Shown here piece by piece: positions 51,871 through 60,368 of a stretch of DNA of 64,000 nt. A model generated the notes under the pieces. The model searched no databases, was not told the origin of the DNA, and worked only from the letters and a program-made list of their open reading frames with translations. This DNA is from Bradyrhizobium sp. CB3481 (GTDB lineage: Bacteria > Pseudomonadota > Alphaproteobacteria > Rhizobiales > Xanthobacteraceae). Numbering within the stretch: the stretch's first letter is position 1; the number at the start of each line of letters is the position of its first letter. Made by a program: the position numbers and the translations under genes. The stretch spans positions 2,438,501-2,502,500 of the forward strand of contig NZ_CP121647.1 in NCBI RefSeq assembly GCF_029714305.1, in the 5' to 3' direction.

Positions 51871-52688
51871 GCTGCGCACTCCGGAGCTGCGGGCTTGTCA
51901 TCGGGATCGACCAGCATCTCGTCCTCTTCGCCGAGATAGGCGCGCTTCACATGGGGATCGGCGAGCACGGAGGCCGGATCGCCCTCGGCGATCTTGCGGC
52001 CGAAATCCAGCACCATGACGCGGTGGGAGATGTCCATCACGACGCCCATGTCGTGCTCGATCATCATCACCGTCATGCCGAACTCTTCGTTGAGATCGAC
52101 GATGTAGCGCGCCATGTCCTCCTTTTCTTCGAAGTTCATGCCGGCCATCGGCTCGTCGAGCAGGATCAGCTGCGGCTCCAGCGCCATGGCGCGAGCGAGC
52201 TCGACGCGCTTGCGCAGGCCGTAAGGAAGGGTGCCGGCGGTCGCCTTGCGCACCGACTGCAGGTCGAGGAAGTCGATGATCTCCTCCACCTTGTGGCGGT
52301 GCCGAAGTTCCTCGCGCCGCGCGCCGGTCAGCCAGTACAGCGAGCCGGTGATAAAGTTGTTCTTCAACAGGTGGTGCCGCCCGACCATGATGTTGTCGAG
52401 CACGCTCATATGGTGGAACAGCGCCAGGTTCTGGAAGGTGCGGCCGATGCCGAGCGAGGGCCGGGCGTTCGGATTAAGACCGGTGATGTCCTTGCCGCGA
52501 TAGAACAGCCGGCCTTCGGTCGGCTTGTAGCGGCCCGAAATGCAATTGACGATTGAGGTCTTGCCGGCGCCGTTCGGGCCGATGATCGAGAACAGCTCGC
52601 CCTCGTTCACGCCGAATGAGACTTCGGTCAGCGCTCGGACGCCGCCGAAGCGCAGCGAGACGCCGCGCACTTCCAACGTATGAGCCAC
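51867..52688 (-). CDS. livG: branched-chain amino acid-type ABC transporter ATPase LivG
   Basis: 273 residues. The start is GTG 52688, preceded by GGAGGG with a 5-base spacer; a nearby ATG is out of frame. Walker A GPNGAGKTS, LGIGRTFQNLALFHHMSVLDNIMVGRH (Q-loop), a signature reading LPYGLRKRVELARAM, Walker B LILLDEPMAGM and H-loop MIEHDMGVV. First gene of the - strand transport cluster; the promoter must lie in 52689-52906 shared with the divergent Crp/Fnr gene. Confidence 0.93.
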   Translation of the reverse strand: MAHTLEVRGVSLRFGGVRALTEVSFGVNEGELFSIIGPNGAGKTSIVNCISGRYKPTEGRLFYRGKDITGLNPNARPSLGIGRTFQNLALFHHMSVLDNIMVGRHHLLKNNFITGSLYWLTGARREELRHRHKVEEIIDFLDLQSVRKATAGTLPYGLRKRVELARAMALEPQLILLDEPMAGMNFEEKEDMARYIVDLNEEFGMTVMMIEHDMGVVMDISHRVMVLDFGRKIAEGDPASVLADPHVKRAYLGEEDEMLVDPDDKPAAPECAA

Positions 52689-52906
52689 TCATTCCCTCCA
52701 GATACGGCGCTTGAGCGGCGCTCTTTATCTATCGTTTGCAATGCGCAATCCTACATCGGCGATGACGGGCGGACCATCCGACTATCGGTAGCGGCCGGTT
52801 GCCACATCACGCGTGGTAGGTGGCTCTCCTTACGGCAATGCGATAGTTTGAAATGTCTTTTCCCTGACAATCTGTCGGGAAATTTGCCTGGCGGCCTCCT
52901 GTTGCG

Positions 52907-53623
52907 GTGCAGCAAGAGGCCGATGGAGACGTGACGGTCGATGCGATCATGATTGCTGCGGATTACCTCAAGCGTATCGCGGCCTGGTCGCGCGAATTGA
53001 ACGAGCGGGAGATCGAGGCCGCCCGTGCCGGCATCGTGGAGAAGTCCTACCGCGCCAATGAATTCATTTTCATGCGCGGCGATGCCTTCGATTACTGGAC
53101 CGGTATTGTCACGGGCTTGGCGCGGATGGGCACAGTGTCGAGCGGCGGCAAGGCGGCGACGTTCGCCGGCCTCACGGCCGGCGCCTGGTTCGGCGAAGGG
53201 TCGATGCTGAAGAGCGAACCACGTCGCTACGATATGGTTGCGATCCGGGATACCAGGTTGGCGCTGATGGATCGGGCCACCTTCTTCTGGCTGTTCGAGA
53301 ACAGCGTCGCGTTCAACCGGTTTCTGGTACGGCAGCTCAATGAACGGCTCGGCCAGTTCATCGGCGCGGTGGAACATGGCCGCACGCTCGACGCCACCAG
53401 CCGCGTTGCGCGCTCCATCGCCTCGCTGTTCAACCCGATTCTTTATCCCGACATGACGCGGCATCTCGAAATCACACAGGAAGAAATCGGAGCGCTGTCC
53501 GGTATTTCCAGGCAGAACGCCAACCAATGCCTGAAGCGGCTGGAGAAGGAGGGCCTGCTGCGGCTCGAATATGGCGGCGTCACCATCATCGAACTCGAAC
53601 GGCTGCGTAACCATGGCGATTAA
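52907..53623 (+). CDS. Crp/Fnr-family transcriptional regulator
   Basis: About 238 residues if GTG 52907 is used; GTG 52931 and ATG 52949 are alternatives and no ribosome site decides. A cyclic-nucleotide-binding-type barrel (residues about 35 to 130, with GLTAGAWFGEGSMLKSEPRRYDMVAI) is followed by a winged helix: HLEITQEEIGALSGISRQNANQCLKRLEKEGLLRLEYGGVTII. The FNR cysteines are missing, so it is not an oxygen sensor of that kind. Divergent to livG, it may control the transport cluster; an imperfect dyad GACAATCTGTC is centred near 52871 in the shared gap. Confidence 0.85.
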   Translation: MQQEADGDVTVDAIMIAADYLKRIAAWSRELNEREIEAARAGIVEKSYRANEFIFMRGDAFDYWTGIVTGLARMGTVSSGGKAATFAGLTAGAWFGEGSMLKSEPRRYDMVAIRDTRLALMDRATFFWLFENSVAFNRFLVRQLNERLGQFIGAVEHGRTLDATSRVARSIASLFNPILYPDMTRHLEITQEEIGALSGISRQNANQCLKRLEKEGLLRLEYGGVTIIELERLRNHGD

Positions 53624-53728
53624 GATTAAGCCTCTAAGACCCTGATTTCAAACGGCTTTGCCGATAGACTTGGCGCTGGCGCAATGCTATGGGCAGCGCA
53701 ATATTCGAATTGTGTATTTGGAGATGAT

Positions 53729-54814
53729 ATGGCGGCTCAGGATTCAAAACGGCGGGTGGCGCTGATCACCGGCGTCACCGGGCAGGACGGCGCCTATCTC
53801 GCCGAATATCTGCTCGGCCTCGGCTACACCGTCCACGGCGTCAAGCGGCGTTCGTCCTCGTTCAATACGGCGCGGATCGACCACCTGTACCAGGATCCGC
53901 ATTCCCGCAACGTGCCGTTCCTGCTGCATTACGGCGACATGACCGACTCGACCAACCTGATCCGGTTGATGCAGCAGATCAGGCCGACCGAGATCTATAA
54001 CCTCGCCGCCCAGAGCCATGTCGGCGTCAGCTTCGAAAGCCCGGAATATACCGCCAATGCGGACGCCATCGGCGTGCTGCGGCTTTTGGAGGCGATCCGC
54101 ATCCTCGGCATGGAGAAGGAGACGCGGTTCTACCAGGCCTCGACCTCGGAACTCTACGGCCTGGTGCAGGAGGTGCCGCAGAAGGAGACCACGCCGTTCT
54201 ACCCGCGCTCGCCTTACGGCGTCGCCAAGCTCTACGGCTACTGGATCACGGTCAATTACCGCGAAGCCTACGGCATGTTTGCCTCGAACGGCATCCTGTT
54301 CAACCATGAGAGCCCGATCCGCGGCGAGACCTTTGTCACCCGCAAGATCACCCGCGGCGTCGCCCGCATCGAGGCCGGGCTCGACGAGGCGCTCTATCTC
54401 GGCAATCTCGAGGCCAAGCGCGACTGGGGCCATGCACGGGACTATATCGAGGGCATGCACATGATCCTGCAGGCCGACAAACCCGACGATTTCGTGCTGG
54501 CTACCGGCGAGACCCGCTCGGTGCGCGAATTTGTCGAACTCGCCTTCGCCGAAGTCGGCCGCAGCGTCGAATGGCGCGGCAAGGGCGTCGAGGAGACCGG
54601 CGTCGACAAAAAGTCCGGCAAGACCGTGGTCCGCATCGACCCCGAATATTTCCGCCCCACCGAGGTCGATCTCCTGGTCGGCGATGCCAGCAAGGCGCGC
54701 GAGAAGCTCGGCTGGAAGCCCAAGACGTCCTTTGCCCAGCTGGTCAAGGACATGGTCGCGGGCGACCTCGAAGACGCGCGTCGGGAGGCGGCCCGTGGCC
54801 AGCATTCCGTTTGA
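53729..54814 (+). CDS. gmd: GDP-mannose 4,6-dehydratase
   Basis: 361 residues from ATG 53729, TTTGGAGA upstream. Diagnostic motifs: [104 protein letters not shown] and [19 protein letters not shown]. Converts GDP-D-mannose to GDP-4-keto-6-deoxymannose. The following GDP-fucose synthase gene overlaps its 3' end by 20 bases, so the pair forms a GDP-L-fucose module. Confidence 0.97.
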   Translation: MAAQDSKRRVALITGVTGQDGAYLAEYLLGLGYTVHGVKRRSSSFNTARIDHLYQDPHSRNVPFLLHYGDMTDSTNLIRLMQQIRPTEIYNLAAQSHVGVSFESPEYTANADAIGVLRLLEAIRILGMEKETRFYQASTSELYGLVQEVPQKETTPFYPRSPYGVAKLYGYWITVNYREAYGMFASNGILFNHESPIRGETFVTRKITRGVARIEAGLDEALYLGNLEAKRDWGHARDYIEGMHMILQADKPDDFVLATGETRSVREFVELAFAEVGRSVEWRGKGVEETGVDKKSGKTVVRIDPEYFRPTEVDLLVGDASKAREKLGWKPKTSFAQLVKDMVAGDLEDARREAARGQHSV

Positions 54815-55748
54815 GCTGAACGGCAAGACTGTCTACGTCGCTGGCCATCGCGGCATGGTCGGCTCCGCGCTGGTGCGCCGGCTGGCGCTGGAAAACGTCC
54901 AGTTGCTGACGACGGCCCGCAATGAGGTCGACCTGCGCGACCAGGCGGCGGTCAACAAATGGTTCGCGGCCAAACGGCCGCAGGTGGTGTTTCTCGCCGC
55001 CGCCAAGGTCGGCGGCATCGTCGCCAACAACACGCTGCGCGCCGAATTCCTCTACGACAATCTGGCGATCGCGGCGAACGTGATCCATGCCGCGCATGTC
55101 CATGACGCCGAGAAGCTGATGTTCCTCGGCTCGTCCTGCATCTATCCCAAGCTGGCGCCGCAGCCGCTGCGCGAGGATTCCATCCTGACGGGGCCACTGG
55201 AGCCGACCAACGAGCCCTACGCGATTGCGAAGATCGCCGGCATCAAGATGGTGGAAGCTTATCGCAGCCAGTACGGCGCCAATTTCATCAATGTGATGCC
55301 GACCAATCTCTATGGAAGGGGCGACAATTATCATCCCGAATATAGCCACGTCGTCGCCGCGCTGATCCGCCGCTTCCACGAGGCGAAGCTATCAGGCGCC
55401 AAAAAGGTGGTGGTCTGGGGTACCGGTACGCCGCGCCGCGAATTCCTCTATGTCGACGACCTCGCGGATGCCTGTGTCCATCTGATGAAGACCTATTCGG
55501 ATGACGAACTGGTCAATATCGGCACCGGTGAGGACATCACGATCGCCGAGTTTGCCCGCGTGGTCGCCGCGACCGTCGGCTACACCGGCCAGATCAGTTT
55601 TGACACCTCGCGCCCGGACGGCACGCCGCGCAAGCTGCTCGACGTCAGCCGTCTGGCGAAGTTCGGCTGGCGCGCCACGACAAAGCTCGAGGATGGCATC
55701 CGGCTCGCCTATCAGGCGTTCCTCAGCGAGCAGGCGGAGAACGCCTAG
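54795..55748 (+). CDS. fcl: GDP-L-fucose synthase
   Basis: 317 residues. GTG 54795 is preceded by GGGAGG with a 6-base spacer, inside the end of gmd. Motifs: [50 protein letters not shown] Ser, [16 protein letters not shown] (Tyr and Lys), [27 protein letters not shown] and [18 protein letters not shown]. It does the 3,5-epimerisation and 4-reduction to GDP-L-fucose. In rhizobia this sugar goes into Nod factor or surface glycans; no fucosyltransferase is evident nearby. Confidence 0.96.
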   Translation: MASIPFELNGKTVYVAGHRGMVGSALVRRLALENVQLLTTARNEVDLRDQAAVNKWFAAKRPQVVFLAAAKVGGIVANNTLRAEFLYDNLAIAANVIHAAHVHDAEKLMFLGSSCIYPKLAPQPLREDSILTGPLEPTNEPYAIAKIAGIKMVEAYRSQYGANFINVMPTNLYGRGDNYHPEYSHVVAALIRRFHEAKLSGAKKVVVWGTGTPRREFLYVDDLADACVHLMKTYSDDELVNIGTGEDITIAEFARVVAATVGYTGQISFDTSRPDGTPRKLLDVSRLAKFGWRATTKLEDGIRLAYQAFLSEQAENA

Positions 55749-55772
55749 CTCGCGGAACGAAGGTCCTGTCAG

Positions 55773-55809
55773 GTCGTGACAACGCGGAAGCGTTTCGCGT
55801 TGTCACGAC
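55773..55809. repeat. perfect 14-bp inverted repeat after fcl
   Basis: GTCGTGACAACGCG (55773-55786) and CGCGTTGTCACGAC (55796-55809) are exact reverse complements with a 9-base loop that can itself close by three more pairs. It begins 25 bases after the fcl stop. It can terminate or stabilise the gmd-fcl transcript, but the sequence and the following GAAAATCGGTACCC look like a repeated rhizobial intergenic element. Confidence 0.7.
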
Positions 55810-55895
55810 GAAAATCGGTACCCCATTTTCCCGATCATGCTCTAGTATGCACGACGCCGAGCGGCCACAAGAGCCGCCGGCGCAGTGGAGGAAGC

Positions 55896-56876
55896 ATGAT
55901 GAAATATCAGCGTCGTCAGTTCCTGCAGCTCGTGGCCGGTGCGGCCGCCGTTCCGGCCATCTCGACCATCGCCAGCGCGCAGGCCTATCCCACACGTCCG
56001 GTTCGCCTCGTGATCGGCTATACGCCGGGCGGCTCGGCGGACCTCACCGCGCGCCTGATGGGGCAGTGGCTGTCGGAAAGGCTCGGCCAATCCTTCGTCA
56101 TCGAGAACCGGCCGGGCGGCGGCACCAATATCGCCACCGAGCAGGTATTGCGCGCGACACCCGACGGCTACACGCTGCTGCTGGTCGCGCCGGCGAATGC
56201 GATCAATGCGACGCTCTACGACAAGCTGCCCTTTGATTTCATGAAGGAGATGGAGCCGATCGCCGGCATCATCCGCTTTCCCAATGTCGTGGTGGTGCAT
56301 CCATCGCTGCCGATCAAGACGATCCCCGAGCTGATTGCCTACGCCAAGGCCAATCCGGGCAAGCTCAACATGGCATCGTCCGGCAACGGCTCGACCATCC
56401 ACATGTCGGGCGAGCTGTTCAAGATGCTGACGGGCATCAACATGCAGCATGTGCCATATCGCGGCGGCGCGCCGGCGCTCACCGACATGCTGTCCGGCCA
56501 GATGCATGTGATGTTCGACAACCTTCCGACCTGCGCCGAGCACGTCAAATCCGGCAAGCTGCGCGGGCTCGCGGTCACCAGCACGACGCGCTCGGACGTG
56601 CTGCCCGATCTGCCGCTGGTCGCCGATTATCTGCCCGGCTACGAGGCCAGCGCCTGGTATGGCCTTGCGGCGCCGAAGGGCACGCCGCCCGAAATCGTGG
56701 GCGTGCTGAACAAGGCCGTCAACGAGATCCTCGCCGATCCCAAGGCGAAGGCCCGTTTCAACGAGATCGGCGCCATTCTGCTGCCCGGCTCTCCCGCCGA
56801 TTTCGGCAAGCTGGTGGCTGACGAGACCGAAAAGTGGGGCAAGGTGGTCAAGTTCGCCGGCGCCAAGGTGGATTAG
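55896..56876 (+). CDS. Bug/TctC-family periplasmic binding protein
   Basis: 326 residues from ATG 55896, GGAGGA upstream. A twin-arginine-like signal (YQRRQFLQLVAGAAAVPAIS, cleavage after ASA) precedes YPTRPVRLVIGYTPGGSADLTARLMGQWL, the Bug hallmark; FVIENRPGGGTNIATE, YTLLLVAPANAINATLYDKLPFDF, MASSGNGSTIHMSGELFKML and HVPYRGGAPALTDMLSGQMHVMFDN follow. Such proteins bind small carboxylates for tripartite tricarboxylate transporters, but no tctA/tctB genes are adjacent; orphan copies are common. Confidence 0.93.
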   Translation: MMKYQRRQFLQLVAGAAAVPAISTIASAQAYPTRPVRLVIGYTPGGSADLTARLMGQWLSERLGQSFVIENRPGGGTNIATEQVLRATPDGYTLLLVAPANAINATLYDKLPFDFMKEMEPIAGIIRFPNVVVVHPSLPIKTIPELIAYAKANPGKLNMASSGNGSTIHMSGELFKMLTGINMQHVPYRGGAPALTDMLSGQMHVMFDNLPTCAEHVKSGKLRGLAVTSTTRSDVLPDLPLVADYLPGYEASAWYGLAAPKGTPPEIVGVLNKAVNEILADPKAKARFNEIGAILLPGSPADFGKLVADETEKWGKVVKFAGAKVD

Positions 56877-56935
56877 CGCTTCATCAAACTGGCGGCGAGG
56901 TGAGATTGCGCCGCGATAGGCCGGGAGTGGCAGCC

Positions 56936-57082
56936 ATGGTGGAGAACCTAATAGCCGGATTGGTCGTGGTGGCTTTGATTATCATGGGCGTGCTTGCCTA
57001 CGCCCAGAAGCATGAGGGGTGCTTGCACGGGCGCTCGCTCCAAACTTTCAAGCCCTGCGGATCGGTTAGCGTTGACATGTAA
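56936..57082 (+). CDS. possible small single-span membrane protein
   Basis: A 48-residue reading frame from ATG 56936 with GGGAG about 10 bases upstream. Residues 4 to 23 (IAGLVVVALIIMGVLAYAQK without the flanks) form a convincing membrane helix followed by a basic, Cys-containing tail. I do not recognise a family. Support is limited to the ribosome site and the hydrophobic segment; the rest of the 330-base gap (56877-57206) holds the first copy of the direct repeat and nothing else. Confidence 0.35.
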   Translation: MVENLIAGLVVVALIIMGVLAYAQKHEGCLHGRSLQTFKPCGSVSVDM

Positions 57083-57159
57083 CGCTGGCCGCGACGCTGC
57101 GCCCAACCTCGCGCGATTTGGTGCCAAGCGGACGGTCGCAAGCAAGGCGTCTGTGGTTT

Positions 57160-57188
57160 GTCAGCCTCTTGCCGGCATGCGCGGCGGG
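57160..57188. repeat. 29-bp direct repeat, left copy (hemD 3'-end remnant)
   Basis: Identical to 60340-60368 except one base. Read on the - strand it gives P-P-R-M-P-A-R-G-stop, against P-P-R-M-A-A-R-G-stop at the end of the HemD-like gene. It lies 19 bases beyond the BcsS stop, so the BcsS/GT2 unit is bracketed by the two copies, 3180 bases apart. Confidence 0.8.
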
Positions 57189-57206
57189 CCCGTGCCGGCC
57201 AGGCAA

Positions 57207-57971
57207 TCAGAAATTGGTCTGAAGGTTAAGCCCGGTATAGAATCCCGATCCGTACGTCGAGTCCCGAACGAAGCCCAGCGACACACCGGACTGCATCCCC
57301 AACACGTTGAAGCCGGTGATGTGACCGCCGACCCGGACCTGGTCATAGGTCCAACTGCCCGAGAAAGCTGCCTCGGGTCCAATGAATAGGTTTTTGGCGA
57401 TAGCTATGCCCGTCTTGCCCTGCACATAGAAGAACTCTGATCCGGTATTGTAATGCGCCTGGGCGTAGAGCATCGTATTGCTGGTTGGATTGCCGTAGAC
57501 CGATGTCAATGCTTTGACGCCAAGTAGCGTCATATTGGATGGCGACAGCCCTGGTGCCGCATATAGATGGGCGTTCACCATCGATGGGCCCGCGGCAAGA
57601 AGCCATGACCAGCCATTTGAGATGAACTGATATCCCACTAAACCGTCGACCGTCGTATCGAGGCCGATGCGTTTCGTCCCGGCGTCCATGAAGCTGTAGC
57701 GCCGCGCGGACGCGATTCCCTGCACACGCCAGCCCTGCTCCCACAGGCTTCCAAACGGCGAGTAGGTTGCGGTCAGGTCCGTATAGAAGGCCCCGTATGA
57801 TGCGAAATCGCTGGTGCTCTGCAGCGACCATCGGGGCGGCTCTTCTGCGCGGGCCGTCGTGAGACCCGCCGCGATCAGCGCCGCCAGAGCCGCGAGCCAA
57901 TGCACCGCGATTGTCTCAAGCAAAGACTTTTCGCGGCGTGGCATGATCGTATGCCGGTTGATGCTGATCAT
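57207..57971 (-). CDS. bcsS: BcsS-like outer-membrane protein (cellulose biosynthesis family)
   Basis: 254 residues from ATG 57971, which overlaps the stop of the glycosyltransferase gene (ATGA). A signal-like segment around IAVHWLAALAALIAAGLTTARAEE precedes a beta-strand-rich body: SDFASYGAFYTDLTATYSPFG, GWRVQGIASARRYSF, GLVGYQFISNGWSWLLAAGPS, and a C-terminal GFYTGLNLQTNF ending in Phe, typical of outer-membrane barrels. Matches the BcsS family that accompanies alphaproteobacterial cellulose-type synthases. It would help glucan export or anchoring. Confidence 0.78.
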   Translation of the reverse strand: MISINRHTIMPRREKSLLETIAVHWLAALAALIAAGLTTARAEEPPRWSLQSTSDFASYGAFYTDLTATYSPFGSLWEQGWRVQGIASARRYSFMDAGTKRIGLDTTVDGLVGYQFISNGWSWLLAAGPSMVNAHLYAAPGLSPSNMTLLGVKALTSVYGNPTSNTMLYAQAHYNTGSEFFYVQGKTGIAIAKNLFIGPEAAFSGSWTYDQVRVGGHITGFNVLGMQSGVSLGFVRDSTYGSGFYTGLNLQTNF

Positions 57972-60016
57972 GTCGTGGCCGATGCCAGTCTGGTGGAAAT
58001 ACGCAAGGTCAGGCCCGCTGTGATGTCCACGGCGGCCTCTCGCCACCCAATCAGGCTTATAAAGCCGTAGAGGAAGAAGCCCGCGTTGACTCCGCAAAAG
58101 GCGAAGAACAACAGATTGCCAGACCACAGGTTCATCCCGGCGGAAAAGATCGCGGTCGCGGTCAGGGCGCACAGCGCAAGCAGATGGGATGCCGGGGCGG
58201 CGGTGCGGCCTTCGATCTTCGGTGTGCGAGCAAACGGGCTTTTGCGGCCGGTGACCATCTGCTCCAGCGAACGATAGACGCCGGCCAGGTTAACGGGAAC
58301 GAGCAGCAGGGTGAGCGCGTAGACCCGCAACAGATCACGCCATTTATAGCCGGTCCTTTTCAGGTCCTGACCGTAGAGCAAATAATACGGAGCGGCCGCG
58401 ACCGGAAACCAGATGCTGGAGAACTCGCTGCCGAACGGGATAATCAGCAGCAGCAGCAAGCCGATATTCGCCAAGGCTGGCGACAGCAAATAGTGTGACC
58501 TGATGATCGTCTCGAGTAGGCCGGCGTTGGGTGACTGTCTCCAAAGTTCGAGCAGGCGCGGGAAAATGATCAGTCCGCCATTGGCCCACCTGCGGCGCTG
58601 GATGACGAGAGCGCCGAAGTCGGACGGGGTGGCGCTGAACGCCAGACGCTCCGGATGATTGTGCAACAGCCATCCGCGTGCTGCGAGATCAATGGTCGAT
58701 CCGGTATCTTCAATGAGGGTCTTGTCCTGTATGAAGATCGGGATCGGATGGCCGCGCTCCTCCGTCATTGTCTTGATCTCGTCCAGAGCTTCGCGGCGGA
58801 GAACCGCATTCGCGCCGACCCAGAACGTGGCATTGTAAGCGGTGAAGCCCTGATGAATCAGATACTGGATGTCGGTGGTGGCACCGGCCACTCGTTCGAG
58901 CACGGTCGGCGGGCCGGGATAAGCGGAGTAGGGCGTCTGCGCGATCGCTATCCGCCGATCAGCTTCCATGATCGAGACGAGCTTGCGAACGTAGTCGGGA
59001 AGAATGATGCTGTCTGCATCGATGGTTATGATGTAGTCGGCATTGGGAACCTTGAACTCCGCCTCGCTCGCGGGCGTTTCAAGTAGCAGCAAAGCGCCGT
59101 TCGCGCTCTTCGATATGCGGAATGTCCGTCCGATCAGCCCGATATAGCTGTTTAGGTTCATGGCCTTGTTCGGGGCATGCGAGAGATTGGCAAATCGCTT
59201 GCGCTCGAAAATGCCGATGGGCACCGCAAATAGTTGCGCGAGACGTCGGTACTCCAATTGCAGTCGCGCCGCATCGATGCTCTTCCCGTTCCGAAGAACG
59301 GCCGCGGTGCCGCGATGCTCTCGGATGAGACGCTCGATGACTTCGCGCGCGAATAGTTCATCGGCATGAGCAAACGCCGGTTGGGAAAATTCGGCATATC
59401 GTCGTCCAAGGCATTCCACGACTGTCGCGGCATCGTCGAAGAGCGCCCCGATGAGCTGTCGTTCGCGTGAAATAGCCACCGATCCCGACGAAGTGCGTTC
59501 CAAATAGTCGCGTTCCGCGGCCCGAAATCGATCGGCCGCCGCGGCGAACGTTTCGTCAAGCTCGTTGATCAGATCACGAGTTGCCGAGAGCGCGAGTAAA
59601 TCGGCTCCGGCACACTGCGGCGGGTCGTCGAGAAGCAAGGTGATCCTGCGATTCGGATATTCCGACAGCGCCGCCGATATCACCGTTTGCATGACGACGG
59701 GAACTTGTTCCTTGTAGGATGGCACGAGGATGCTGACCGTCGGGCTGCAAACGATTTCCTCGAACGATCGACGATCAGAATTATCTTCGGAGTCGCCGGA
59801 ATGGCGCTTGAGCTGGCCGATCCGCGTCAACTGATAGACGACATTGCCGTAAAACAGACTGAGCAAGGCGATACTGAAGCTAATCGCGAGCGTGATCTTC
59901 AGGACTGAGCGACCGCCCGAGCCCAGTTCAATGCTCGAGAATACATCGGTGAATCCGAGCACAAGCGCGACGATGCTCGTGGCGGCGGCAACGCGCGTCA
60001 GCAAGATGTCTATCAT
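57968..60016 (-). CDS. membrane glycosyltransferase family 2, cellulose/beta-glucan synthase-like
   Basis: 682 residues. Two N-terminal membrane segments, then a GT2 domain: SILVPSYKEQVPVVMQTVISAALSEYP, LLLDDPP, the DxD in ITIDADSIILPDY, GANAVLRREAL, EDTGSTIDLAARGW and the QRRRWANGG (QxxRW) motif, then at least five C-terminal membrane segments. A charged helical insertion of about 130 residues splits the first and second GT2 motifs. No PilZ domain is seen. The enzyme is a processive inverting synthase making a beta-glucan-like polymer; the linkage is unknown. BcsB, BcsC and BcsZ are absent nearby, so it is not a full cellulose operon. Confidence 0.85.
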   Translation of the reverse strand: MIDILLTRVAAATSIVALVLGFTDVFSSIELGSGGRSVLKITLAISFSIALLSLFYGNVVYQLTRIGQLKRHSGDSEDNSDRRSFEEIVCSPTVSILVPSYKEQVPVVMQTVISAALSEYPNRRITLLLDDPPQCAGADLLALSATRDLINELDETFAAAADRFRAAERDYLERTSSGSVAISRERQLIGALFDDAATVVECLGRRYAEFSQPAFAHADELFAREVIERLIREHRGTAAVLRNGKSIDAARLQLEYRRLAQLFAVPIGIFERKRFANLSHAPNKAMNLNSYIGLIGRTFRISKSANGALLLLETPASEAEFKVPNADYIITIDADSIILPDYVRKLVSIMEADRRIAIAQTPYSAYPGPPTVLERVAGATTDIQYLIHQGFTAYNATFWVGANAVLRREALDEIKTMTEERGHPIPIFIQDKTLIEDTGSTIDLAARGWLLHNHPERLAFSATPSDFGALVIQRRRWANGGLIIFPRLLELWRQSPNAGLLETIIRSHYLLSPALANIGLLLLLIIPFGSEFSSIWFPVAAAPYYLLYGQDLKRTGYKWRDLLRVYALTLLLVPVNLAGVYRSLEQMVTGRKSPFARTPKIEGRTAAPASHLLALCALTATAIFSAGMNLWSGNLLFFAFCGVNAGFFLYGFISLIGWREAAVDITAGLTLRISTRLASATT

Positions 60017-60339
60017 TGAGGCGGCCGGGATCGGAGTGCGGAGTGGGAGTGATTGCCAAGTTTTCCCGATCGCGTAGAGTTAAGAACTATGACGCAAATG
60101 AGGCTCGATTTCGAACATCACAGGATTCTTGATGCCTGAGGTATCTGCATGCCCAATGATACTTCGTGCCTCGACGGCTGAGGTATCAACGTGCTTACGC
60201 ATCGGCTCGAAAAGCGCGCTGCGATGAGCTGGTTGATTCGTTGTTGAGCCTCAGCGGATCAAGATGGCCATGCGCCGCTTCCGCTTCGGTCGCAAAGCGG
60301 AATTGGGCCGTCGTGATTGATCTGAGGTACGTCTCGGCT
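60017..60339. other. 323-base gap upstream of the glucan synthase gene
   Basis: No supported gene. TGAGGTATC occurs at 60137-60145 and 60179-60187 (42 bases apart, so four helical turns) and TGAGGTAC at 60323-60330. These direct repeats could be protein-binding sites for the - strand synthase promoter. Otherwise I see nothing in it. Confidence 0.4.
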
Positions 60340-60368
60340 GTCAGCCTCTTGCCGCCATGCGCGGCGGG
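60340..60368. repeat. 29-bp direct repeat, right copy (end of hemD-like gene)
   Basis: The intact copy, overlapping the last codons and stop of the HemD-like gene. Matches 57160-57188 at 28 of 29 bases; similarity seems to continue weakly another 15 to 20 bases into the gene, as expected of a decayed duplicated 3' end. Confidence 0.8.

Noticed and set aside
52860..52882. Imperfect dyad upstream of the Crp/Fnr gene as a CRP or FNR box
   Set aside because: GACA-ATC-TGTC does not match TGTGA-N6-TCACA or TTGAT-N4-ATCAA; I keep it only as a remark under the regulator.
53744..54826. - strand frame of 360 codons opposite gmd
   Set aside because: gmd is certain on the + strand; the opposite frame has no motifs.
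55773..55809. Tandem or CRISPR-like repeat structure
   Set aside because: It is a single inverted repeat with no regularly spaced copies; no CRISPR array was seen anywhere in the window.
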